Below are positions 33,702-45,200 of a stretch of 64,000 nucleotides of DNA, piece after piece. The first letter of the stretch is position 1. Each line of letters opens with the position of its first letter. The notes beneath the pieces were generated by a model that saw only the letters and a list, made by a program, of their open reading frames with translations, did not search any database and was not told the DNA's origin. The stretch comes from Mikania micrantha (lineage: Eukaryota > Streptophyta > Magnoliopsida > Asterales > Asteraceae): contig CM018683.1 of assembly GCA_009363875.1 (NCBI GenBank), positions 44,815,711 to 44,879,710 of the forward strand. The letters are read 5' to 3'. The translations under genes and the position numbers were made by a program.

Positions 33702-34469
33702 TGTCACCAAGAAGACAACCATCACCTTCTCTTCCTTCACAAGAGATGGATCCAGCAGTCGATGCACTCGCAACTCTGATCACTGAAGAGTTGATGTCGG
33801 TTCTTCCTGGAATCATCAATCGGATCAGGAAGAGTGAGGAGTTTACTCGGAACTTCCCACTACCTTCTGAAAAGAAGAAGAACCAGAGACAGGAGAAACC
33901 AGCAACAAACCTAAAGTCGTGCTGCAAAAAGACGAAAGAGAACTGTGAACTACACTGACGCTACACCCATCAGGCAGATCCTGCCTTTTTCGACTACAAG
34001 AGTGAGTGTGCAATACGAGGGAAAAACCCCTCACTGCCCAGTTTGTCGTAATTATCATCGAACTGAACTCCCATGTGTGCAATGCACACGCTGTGGGAAG
34101 ACGGGTCACTGGGTGCAACAATGTAGGTCATCTGTAGCCTACATTCCCCCTCAATATGTCGGTAAGCACCCTGAATGTGACGAATGTGGATATCACCATA
34201 GTAAAGAGAAACCTTGCAAACACTGCCTGAACTGTGGGAAATACGGACACTGGATCCAACAGTGTCGGTTTATTTCCACTAGGAAACAAGAACAAAGAGC
34301 AAATGCCTCCACTTCCTCTCAACATACCACAACTGCTACACGTGCGGAATGCTCGGACATTTTGCGAGGGACTGCTCTAGGAGAATGCCTTCAGCTGATC
34401 CAGAAATCACTGAGGAATTTCTTGCTTTACCAGCTCCTGGAGATCACCCGGAGTCCGATGACTCCGTAG
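33702..34469 (+). pseudogene. Element A shortened gag with duplicated zinc-binding units
   Basis: ATG at 33702 begins MSPRRQPSPSLPSQ. The usual gag core is missing. A basic linker then leads to two tandem units C-x2-C-x2-YHH-x5-C-x2-C each joined to a CCHC knuckle (knuckles 34083-34124 and 34224-34265). A third knuckle CYTCGMLGHFARDC (34334-34375) is in another frame. Element B has one such unit plus one knuckle. Confidence 0.75.
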
Positions 34470-35364
34470 GTATGTAAACTTCATTAAGTTACAAAGAATT
34501 ATTTATTGATGTATAAACTTGAAATGCATGAACTGTTGTGATTTTAGAAACAATAGATCTTAGGTAATTGTAAACAAACTCGGTGCCGATAAGATAATCG
34601 GAATAGTAACCTAAGAAATTCTTAGGTCAAATAAGCATTAAACGACTAAATAAAGGATATGGTAATTCTTGATTATAGTTTAACTATTGTAACTAGAAAG
34701 TGAACCTTATCTACTTAGAACACTAAAAGCTATAGAAAGTCAAGATGCTAAAACTAGTGTGTAAACTGTCACTTTTCATCGAGACCCTTTAGAACTCGAG
34801 TTACTTAATTTGGAGAACTTCAGTTCTAGAATGTTAAGGGAAGGATGAATGTTAATACTATGCTGAAATCATGGTTAAACTAAATAAGTAGACCGGGAGA
34901 ATCAGTTGCGAATACAAGACAAGGGTATGCCAAAGATGGGTAATGGTATGTGATATGCTCTAATCCGTAAGTGCTTGTTACAGTGTGATACTAGTATGCG
35001 TCAGGAATGTATCTTGTTGATATTAGTATAACCATATGGGTATTTCATGAAAACTTAGGAATTCCTTTATTGCGATAGAAACAATGAATGAATCCTTGGT
35101 TAATGCACATAACACACGTAGGAAACCATAGTTAACACTAAGGTGGTGTAACAATTGGTGCTCAAAGCATCAGTTAGTTTGAAAAATTAGGTGTGAGAGT
35201 CATACAGAGAATAAGCAAACCATAACAATAAGACAACTAGGAGCAATAAGACTAGCAAAACTATGAGGCAAAACTTAACGACTCATACGTAAGGCAATGA
35301 CATCGGGAGACAAAAACAAAATGCAGCTGACTTATGAAGAATAGGTCGACATAAAAGACTCATT
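34470..35364. other. Element A internal filler, no coding
   Basis: AT-rich stretch where protease, RT and RNase H would be in an autonomous element. No motifs of those domains found in any frame. Confidence 0.6.
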
Positions 35365-36452
35365 GTACGTGGGAGCAGATAGCTATGGACTTTGTTACTA
35401 AGCTACCCCGCACTTCCAGTGGATATGACACTATTTGGGTTATTGTTGATCGACTAACCAAATCTGCTCATTTCTTGCCTATGCGAGAAACATACACAAT
35501 GGATAAACTAGTAAAGCTCTACATCAACGAGATAGTGGTACGCCATGGTGTGCCAATGTCTATCATTTCAGATCGTGATAGCAGATTTACATCAAGGTTC
35601 TAGCAACCATTGCGGAAATCACTGGGGACACAATTAAACTTGAGTACAGCTTATCATCCACAAACGGATGGTCAAAGCGAACGTACTATACAAACCCTGG
35701 AGGACATGTTAAGAACTTGTGTTCTAGACTTTGGTGGCAATTGGGATTCTCATTTGCCACTAATCGAACTCTCCTACAACAACGGCTATCATAGTAGCAT
35801 CGGATGTGCACCGTTCGAAGCTCTCTATGGTCGCAAGTGTCGGTCACCGATCTGTTGGTCCGAAGTAGGAAATAATCGCATCACGGGGCTAGAACTTATA
35901 CAAGAAACTACAGACAAGATTACTCAGATACAACAAAGGTTATAAGCAACACGAAGCAGACAAAAGAGCTATGCCGATAAACGGCGCAAGCCGTTGGAAT
36001 TCCAAGTGGGAGACCGCGTCATGTTGAAGGTTTCCCCATGGAAGGGCGTAGTTCGATTCGCAAAGAAAGGCAAACTAACGCCACGATATGTGGGACCGTT
36101 CGAAATCATCGAACGTATCGGTCCTGTAGCATACAGATTGAGCTTACCGGATGAACTTAGTGGTGTACATGACGTGTTTCACGTCTTAAACTTGAAGAAA
36201 TGCCTTGCTGATGAAACTCTTATCATACCAATTGAAGAAATTCAATTGGATGAACACTTACGTTTTGTTGAGGAACCATTAGAGATTATGGATCGCAAGG
36301 TTAAGCAACTAAGGCGAAGCCGTATTCCTATCGTTAAAGTTCGTTGGAACTCAAGGCGCGGACCCGAGTTTACTTGGGAACGTGAAGATCACATGAGACA
36401 CAAGTATCCCCAACTGTTCGCAGAGGAAGCCGTACCCGATAGCAATGCTTAA
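35365..36452 (+). pseudogene. Element A integrase core and C-terminal domain
   Basis: One frame throughout with two stops (TAG 35601-35603 where relatives have Trp, TAA 35943-35945). Contains MDFVTKLPRT, IISDRDSRF and HPQTDGQSERT (integrase catalytic D, D and E regions), the GPF/Y-type part (RYVGPFEIIERIGPVAYRL) and a C-terminal IPIVKVRW...EFTWE chromodomain-like tail. The HHCC zinc domain is missing. It ends at TAA 36450-36452. Confidence 0.82.
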
Positions 36453-36486
36453 ATTTCAGGACGAAATTTCTCTAACAAGGGGAGAC

Positions 36487-36723
36487 TGTAACATCAGTGC
36501 CGGACGCGTGCCGGAACAGTGATCGCAACAGTAAACACGAACATTAATTCAGGTACACATTACGAGAAACTATGTTTATACTATTAATGCAAATGGATTA
36601 ACATGAAACTATTAAACGATTGTCTGAACCTGACTAAAATCTTAGGATTTAACAGTCAGAAAACATGTCAGACAACACAGCGTTGCAACATAAATACTTG
36701 ATGTGATATGCTCTGGTGTAAAC
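36487..36723 (+). repeat. Element A 3' LTR, left fragment
   Basis: First 237 bp of the LTR, cut by element B after TAAAC. Confidence 0.92.
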
Positions 36724-39700
36724 TGTAACATTTGTGCATTTAGTCATAGTAGTCGTAAACAGTGTTAGAACAGTGTGTGTCAATGTCCAGTAAATCAATG
36801 TGATTCATGTGTTCATTATGTGTTTGTGTGTTAGAATCATTATTTCTTGAGACAAGTATGTATTACTTATTTACAGTCGAGTTCACTAGGCAAGAACATT
36901 ATCTTGTTATATCGAAACAGTGGTGGGCAGCGAGAGTGAGCCCTATATATATACTGCGTTCGGTGTAACAGGATAGTGTTAGTGCGTAGTGTTGAGACGA
37001 ATATTATAACAATTAATTAATTCAACAAGAATCGTAATACGTAAGCGAGACTGAGTATAGTTATGGGTGACGATCCATAATGATACGAATGTTGAACTTA
37101 TAATTATGATTAAACGACTTTAAATAATTAATACGATCGAAAAACGTACGCGATTGCGGGTATACACGTAATTGTGAATGTCTAACGATCTGTCAACACA
37201 CGAAGAGTAAAAATAATTAAATTAATTATTTTATATCTTTACAATTTTGAAACTCATCATTTTAATGAGTTTAACAACTCTTTTATTTTTTTTAATTCGC
37301 GTAAAATACGCGTTACGTTCCGGAAACGCGAACCGAGCGACCGAAACGAACCCGAATACCGCGCGGGCTATAAAAGCCTTGAACAAGGCTTAAATGCTCA
37401 TTTATGTCACCAACAACCCTTTCTCTCTCTACAAATTCGTCTCCCACCTCTCTCTAAAAATTTCCAACTTTAATCGTTCGTATCTCGCTCGATCCTCAAC
37501 GGATTTCGTCATTCTTGGTGTCCACGCGTAGCTTTCAACATCCTCTACACGAAAGTACAAGAATTTCGCAGATTCAACCAGCCAATCTCGAGGTAATGAA
37601 GCTTGAAAGATCACGAGTTTAGGGTTTTCATTTGTGGTTTTGCTAAAATACACACATTACCGGTTCTAATACATCATCCTTGAGACTCGACTGCGTAGAA
37701 ACCTTTTGTGATGATGGATCGACCTAGCTAATGACCTGGAAAAGCTCGAATGTGATGGTGATGGTGCGGAGGAACAGGTTCGGTGGGGAACCAGGAGGAC
37801 GAACCCATTAGGGTTTCCTGGCCGAACCCAGGTGAACACAACGAACCCCAGCGAACCTTGCATGGTTCGTTGGGTTATCAGCCGAACTTAGAAGGATCTC
37901 ATGAACCTGTGCCGAACCATCCAACCTATCACGAACCTTCCCGAGCCATCCACGAACCCTAGTAGCCTTCATGACTTCGACGAACCATACCCTACTATGT
38001 CGAACCTTATACAGGCGAACCCTGGCTTTATTGGCGAACCATATCTGATCCAACGAACCCTCATTTGCAGCTGGCCGAACCCTGAGGTGCCTCACGAACC
38101 ATCACGAACCTTTGGCCTATGACGAATCTTCACGAACTTGCATGGTTCGCAACTCACTTAGCCGAACCCTACTGTTGGATGGTGGATCACGAACCTACAT
38201 TTGGCTAACCTTCACGAACCATTTCTCTTGCCGAACCTTGCTGGGGTCACCAACCAATATAACCAGCCGAACCCCACTAGTTCAGCCGAACCCTTGGCTA
38301 GATGATTATCTAGGTTCGCTGATAACCAAAGGAATTCGATTGGCAACTTGCGGCCCAACACTTAGCATACGGCCCAACACTTAACAATTAGCCCAACTTA
38401 ATCCCATTTGACCCAAACCAATTTCTGTAGGCCCAATAAGTTATAATCGGTCCATTATGATCTTGATTAGGCCCACATTACCTTTGGTATCTTATATGGC
38501 TCATGTATCTATTGTTGGACCAACACCACCTTCAATTGGCCCAATATCATAATCAATTGGCCCTTGTTAACATAAACGGCCCATGGACCTCCATTTGAGC
38601 CTATTATCATAATTATGGGCTTAAGGCCCAATGTGAGGCCCTCGATTACGACAATTATGAATTGATCATAAATTGGTTAAGTTTGTAACTTAACAATAAT
38701 TATGAAGATCAATTCACAATCACAAGACTTAAAAGCAATTGAACATTTTATCACAAAACATGTTAATCAATGGTTTATCAAACTCTTAAACGCATGTGAT
38801 GTTGTGCAAACAAGTGGTGTGCAAGAGAACATTTCACCTTCTTTTCATGGACCCATGATCAATCAAGTGATTCAAAGCATAATTTTCAAGTTTACACAAC
38901 AATCATAATCATGAGATCAAATAATCAAGAGTTAATCAAGTTCAAGAGAAAACAAGTCAAATCAATGAATCAAAGTTTATACAATTATAAATCCTATATC
39001 TTATGTATGATTACAATGTTATAGGAAACAATTAGAAGTCCTGTTTGCTACTTGCTATCTGTTTTAGTTCAGAGTCTACTGCAGACAGGTGAGAACTGTA
39101 GCCCCTCTTTTACTGTTTTATAACTGTTTTGGGGTGGAACACGTGATCAAACCAATAGTTTACACTCATATTTCATTACACAAGGTGTGTGTATTCTTAT
39201 AAACATTATGGGTTCATTTTACGAATCATAGGGATTCATCAACTGTTTTAAAGGGATTATCAATTATTAAACTCTTTTCACTAAAAAGGTTTTATAAAGA
39301 ATCTTTGAACTGTTTTGTAACCGATTTACTCAAATGTATTTATGAAGGATAAACTCTTTTAAATAAAGGATTTTATGAACTCTTTTTTTATAAACCTTGT
39401 TGTTACACAAGGTCACTATTTTATGGTATTCAAATCAAGCGGTTCACATCATAGTATTCAAATCAAGTGGTTCATTTCATGGTATTCAAATCAAGTGGTT
39501 CACATCATGGTATTCAAATCAAGTGGTTCATTTCATGGTATTCAAATCAACAGATTCATTTCATGGTATTCAAAACAAAGGATTTAATTCGTGGAATTAA
39601 ATCTAGGTTTTCAATTCATGTTATCAAATAAGGCATTAACACATCCGGTTAAAGTAAGGTTCAGAAACATGGTGTCTATTGTTGTAAACAAACTTGTCAA

Positions 39701-40431
39701 AGCATCAAGTATCATATTCATTAGCGTTAGTACTGGGTGATCACAACAAGGGAAAGCGGACACACACATTGGGGCAGGCCGATTGCTGCAGTTAGTTTTT
39801 AAATTTGTTTTATAAACTAACTGCAGATTTCGGTTACATATGGTTTTATCAAAACTGTTGACACATTATCTAACTCCAAACGTGGTTTGGGACTTGATAT
39901 TATATGTTGACTCTCGTGCAAACAGTGATTGGACTGTTTACACTCATTTTCTTACTTGATGTTAGTTTGGGTTGCAGCTCATCCGTGTGAATCTTATGTT
40001 GCTTTAACTTACCTATGCCTTATATCATATACTCATGTTTACAAATGATTAAACCTATTGTTCTCACCAACTACGTCTGTAGTTGACAGTTACTTTTCAC
40101 GTGTTTCAGGTAACCAGGTTTAAGACATTCTCAGGGACAACTAAGGAGACCATTCTAAGATAGAACAAGATGAAGAAACATACTAGGATGGATTAGAAAC
40201 ACACTAAATCCTGATTGTTTAATTGTCTTGTTTGAAGTCTTATTTTGTAACTATATTTTGGGTCTGTAGTTGTCTTTCTTTTGGTAGATAGTTGTCTGTA
40301 ACTAAACAATTGTCTTAACATTATGAAACATAGTAATCCGTTGTGGTTGTTCTTATTCAATACTTGTGCATGATTCAACTGTTCATACGTCACCGCGCCG
40401 TGGATTCCGCACGCGGCGCAGGGGTGTGACA
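36724..40431 (+). repeat. Element B 5' LTR
   Basis: 3.7 kb. TATA box TATAAAAG at 37369-37376; dense CGAACC motifs (37770-38330); GGCCCA motifs (38350-38630); six ~28-bp GGTATTCAAATCAAGTGGTTCA-type repeats, in shorter form ATTCAAATCAAGTGG, at 39425-39585. Confidence 0.93.
37369..37376 (+). promoter_or_regulatory. TATA box of element B 5' LTR
   Basis: TATAAAAG after GCGCGGGC and ACGTTCCGGAAACGCG, then a TC-rich leader; matched at about 47448 in the 3' LTR. Confidence 0.65.
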
Positions 40432-40696
40432 GGTTGGTATCAGAGCCAAGGTTGTAGAGAACTAGGGAAAACCCAATGTTTAATGACCTAGACTATAACC
40501 TAAGCTACCCAATAGGACTAAGTGCTATAGGCTTGAGGAACTTAGGGGCTAAGTAACTTAAGTGAGCATTAAGTCTACATCAAGCTTGAAAGATCTTAGG
40601 GACATTTTACTAAGATTAGATATCGAGTCAAAGAATTTGAATCGGACTTCTATAATTTTAGAAACCGAATTAAATTCTCACACATATGCATTTAAG

Positions 40697-41190
40697 GATT
40701 TCAGAGGCAAGGATCTGTATTCTTAGTATCCTTGATCTGAAATTCTCACACAGAGATCATTATAGGATTTAGAGGCAAAGATTGGTATCTTTGATCTAAA
40801 GTCCTTGTCATATTCATTATGGGATTTAGAGGCAAAGATCTATTAATTTAGTATCTTTGATCTAAGATCCTTGTCATATTCATTATGGGATTTAGGGGCA
40901 AAGATTGGTATCTTTGATCTAAAGTCCTTGTCATATTCATTATGGGATTTAGAGGCAAAGATCTATTAATTTAGTATCTTTGATCTAAGATCCTTGTCAT
41001 ATTCATTATGGGATTTAGGGGCAAAGATTGGTATCTTTGATCTAAAGTCCTTGTCATATTCATTATAGGAATTCAAATGTCAAGATCTATTAATTTAGAG
41101 TCTTGATTTGAAATCCTTGTCATGCTCATTATAGGAATTCAAAGGTCAAGAACTATTAATTTAGAATCTTGATTTGAAATCCTTGTCATT
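40697..41190 (+). repeat. Eight leader repeats of element B
   Basis: Units begin GATTTAGRGGCAAAGAT and end CCTTGTCATATTCATTATGG. Lengths alternate between about 57 and 66 bp, giving a higher-order unit of ~123 bp; the last two units begin GAATTCAAA. Confidence 0.88.
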
Positions 41191-41504
41191 GTTATCATTG
41201 TTATCATTATCAGGTGTTCATTATCATAGGAACTTTATAACTTAGAATCTGTGTAACAGTATTCTTTAGTTGAAGTTCTCACAAGAGATCGTTATACTCG
41301 ATACTGTAGGTATTGAGAACCTAGGTTAATTAACCTAGGACACACATGCTAAAACCTAAGGTTTTAATTTCAAGCAAATTAAGAACCATGATTTACATAA
41401 TCATAAACATATCCACAGAACAAGAGGCAATCATGAAACAATCATAATCAATCAACAGTTGGAATCTCAGCCCCAAATATAGGCGACGGATTAACGCTGA
41501 CGTG

Positions 41505-41575
41505 TTGAGGTAAGTGGTGGGTCGGTGAGAGCTTACCCTATATATAAGCTTATTTCAGTATGTTAGGGGGAATCC
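41505..41575 (+). promoter_or_regulatory. TATA module in the element B leader, first
   Basis: GTGGTGGG + TCGGTGAGAGC + TTACCCTATATATAAGCTTA. AGCTTA and TAAGCT can pair around the TATA core. It is related to modules in the A and B LTRs. Confidence 0.5.
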
Positions 41576-42014
41576 GGCGTTTGTATTTGGAGTGAGGATT
41601 CGGGATCAACTGGAAACATGGAACATTAGTCAAACACATGGGATACAAACATTTGGGAAACAATCATTGGTGAATCAAATCATAGTGCAATTCAAACTTG
41701 GATGAACCAAACATTATGGTGAATCAATCAAGTTGTGAACATTCTTTAAATGTAAACCTTAAGTGAAATTCTTAAGTGATTACATCATTAGTACTTACTA
41801 ACATAGCTTAACAAGAAAAATGTAGAGCACACATATGATTTAGTTCTACATGTTAATAACTGTTAGTAGGTGCACACATAACATAATCGTAGTTCAATCA
41901 TGGAATCAATCATAGTTCAAGTTGATCAAAGATCATGAGATTCTTAATCAATAGAACACACTTACAAATCAGTACAAACGTGTTGCCAAATGCTAGCAAG
42001 GGCATGATCGTGGT

Positions 42015-42085
42015 ATACCGAAACGGTGGTGGGCAGCGAGAGTGAGCCCTATATATAAGCTATTTTCGGTACATCGGGAAAGTAT
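42015..42085 (+). promoter_or_regulatory. TATA module in the element B leader, second
   Basis: ACCGAAACGGTGGTGGGCAG, GAGAGTGAGCC, CTATATATAAGC and TTTTCGGT; nearly the same as the LTR module at 36912-36972 and ~200 bp before the gag start. Confidence 0.5.
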
Positions 42086-42291
42086 CAGTGTGTAGGTTTG
42101 GTGGAGAGATCATGGAACATTGTACATATTCACATGATAAGTATGCAAATAAGTTGATAACTTATACGTGTACTGGATCATATTACAATTGAATGATAAT
42201 ACTAGTAGTATGGATATATTACTGACTTTATCATGAAAATTCAATTGTATCCTTCCTCATTACTGACCCACTTGTGGCTTCTATTCGTAGA

Positions 42292-45200
42292 ATGCCTCCC
42301 CGACGTGATCCTAACGGAGGGGGTTCAACAAGTGGCAATGACGATGAGATCAACAAGATTGCTCGAGCTATCGCTGTTCATATGCGGGATGTAATCCCTG
42401 GTATGGTCACTGATATCACCCAGAATCTTCGGGGAAGTACCAGTGATTCCGCACACAACTCAAATGCCACTAATGCTGGGACTGCTAACTTTACTTTCAA
42501 GCAGTTCAACGATGCTAAGCCTCCTAAGTACTCTGGTACAGAGGGAGCTACCGGCCTACTGCAATGGCTGGAAAGCATTGAAGACATTCTCGACTTCACT
42601 GGATGTCCTGAGAATATGAAGGTCAAGATGGCCTCAAGCGCTTTTCACAAGGGCGCACTCACCTGGTGGAATTCTGAGAAGAACACCAGAGGACGCGAAG
42701 TCGCTTTAGCTTTACCATGGGATGGATTCAAGAACTTACTCGTGGAGAAGTTTTGTCCACATCATGAACTGAAGAAACTCGAGGTAAAAATGTGGAATCT
42801 GGTGCAAGACAATGGTGAAAACGCCAAGTATACAACTCGATTCCATGAGTTGTGCATTATGGTACCCCATTTGGTTACTCCTCTATCTCGCAGGATAGAG
42901 AAGTACATTGAAGGTCTACCCTTAGTAGTCAGGGGAACTGTCATGGGTAATAACCCTACTACTTTGGAGGCGGCCATCCAACTTGGTGCTACTCTTACTG
43001 AAGAGTATGTGAAGTCTGGAGTGCTCACCCGAAAGGGATTCAAGAGAGCACAGATTGAAGAAGGCAAGAAGCCTGAACAGCACCATCACAAGAAGAAAAA
43101 GCAAAAGACAATCAAGAACTTTGCAGCGTTGACTGCGGCTGCACCTACTCATGCCACACCTATCACGGCTATGCCACAACCTGCTAACGCCAGAAAGTCT
43201 TATACTGGCACGTTTCCACTTTGCACCAAATGCCAGTATCATCATCTACCCAACACTTCATGCAGAAAGTGTCTCAAATGTGGGCGTATGGGACACTTTG
43301 CAGCTACATGCCGAGCTGCTCATCTTGCTACTGCAACTACTGCTACCACTACCACTGCTGCTACAGGTGGAAGGGCCTGTTATAATTGTGGAGCAGAGGG
43401 ACACTTCAGAAACCAGTGTCCAAAACTCAACAACAATACTGCTGCTGCTCGTGCTTTCGTTATTGGAACTGCTGAAGCACGTGAGGATCCGGCAGTCATC
43501 ACGGGTACATTTCTTATCAATGATCATTATGTTCCTATCATATTTGATACTGGTGCCGATAAAAGTTTTATCTCTACTCATACTGCTTCTTTGCTTAATA
43601 TGCAACTATCCACACTTACTGCTCCCTATACTGTAGAAGTAGCGAATGGTAAGACCATAGTTGTAGATTCCATAATTCATGCTTGTGAGCTAAGATTAAA
43701 TGACCATCTCTTTTCCATCGATCTCATTCCCATGACTCTCGGAAGCTTCGAAGTTGTAGTAGGAATGGATTGGTTATCCAAAAACAATGCTGAAATCGTA
43801 TGCTCGGAGAAACTTATCCGAATTCCCTTACCGTCCGGCGAAACGATGATAGTCTACGGCGAGAAACCATGCCGCGGATTGAAGATTGTATCGTGCATCA
43901 AGGCGAGGAAGTACTTGAAGAAGAAATATTATCCTTTCCTAGCTCATGTAGTGGAAAAGAAACCTGAAAAGAAAGCAGTTGGAGATGTTCCAGTTATCAA
44001 AGAATATCCAGACGTATTTCCAGAAGACTTGCCTGGACTACCACCAGTCCGACAAGTGGAGTTTAGAATTGATCTCGTCCCTGGAGCAAACCCAGTGGCG
44101 AAGTCACCGTATCGATTAGCACCGTCTGCGATGCAAGAACTGTCTAGTCAGCTTCAAGAACTTTTAGACAAAGGTTTCATAAGACCGAGTTTCTCTCCAT
44201 GGGGAGCTCCGGTTCTCTTTGTCAAAAAGAAAGACGGTTCATTTCGTATGTGCATCGACTATCGTGAGCTGAACAAGTTGACAATCAAGAATAGGTATCC
44301 TCTGCCCAGGATCGATGATCTGTTTGATCAATTACAGGGAGCAACCTGTTTCTCTAAGATTGATTTACGATCCGGGTATCATCAGTTACGAGTAAATGAT
44401 GAGGATATACCAAAGACGGCATTTAGGACTCGATATGGAAACTATGAGTTTGTGGTTATGCCATTTGGGCTGACCAATGCACCCGCAGTGTTCATGGACT
44501 TGATGAACCGAGTCTGCAGGCCATACTTGGATCAGTTTGTTATTGTCTTCATTGACGATATATTGATTTATTCCAAGTCAGAACAAGAGCACGAGGATCA
44601 TTTGAGGAAAGTCTTAGAGTTAGTAAGAACTGAACAACTATATGCTAAATTCTCAAAATGTGAGTTTTGGCTAAAGGAAGTTCACTTCTTAGGACATGTA
44701 ATCAACAGGGATGGAATACATGTAGATCCAGCAAAGATTGAGGCGATTAAGAACTGGACTACTCCATCTACTCCAACAGAGATTCGTTCATTTCTGGGTT
44801 TGGCAGGTTATTACAGAAGATTCATCGCAAACTTCTCTAAGATAGCCTTGCCACTTACCACACTGACTCAGAAAAGTCAAGCGTTTATATGGGGACAGAA
44901 ACAAGAAGATGCATTTCAACTCCTTAAACAGAAGTTATGCAACTCCCCTATCCTTAGTCTTCCAGAAGGCAGTGATGATTTCATTGTCTACTGTGATGCT
45001 TCAAACCTTGGTCTCGGTTGTGTACTTATGCAACGGGATAAGGTCATTGCGTATGCTTCAAGACAACTTAAGGTTCATGAGAAGAATTACACTACTCATG
45101 ATCTTGAGTTGGGGGCGGTGGTCTTTGCATTGAAGATTTGGAGACACTACCTGTATGGTACTAAATGTGTCATCTGTACAGACCACAAGAGCCTACAACA

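Noticed and set aside
37901..38384. ORFs across the CGAACC block of the B LTR (and 47980-48463)
   Set aside because: Repetition of CGAACC gives Glu-Pro/Asn-rich translations in several frames on both strands; low complexity, not genes.
43151..43636. 161-codon ORF inside element B in another frame
   Set aside because: Overlaps the zinc-knuckle/protease frame of gag-pol, which has clear family motifs; this one has none.
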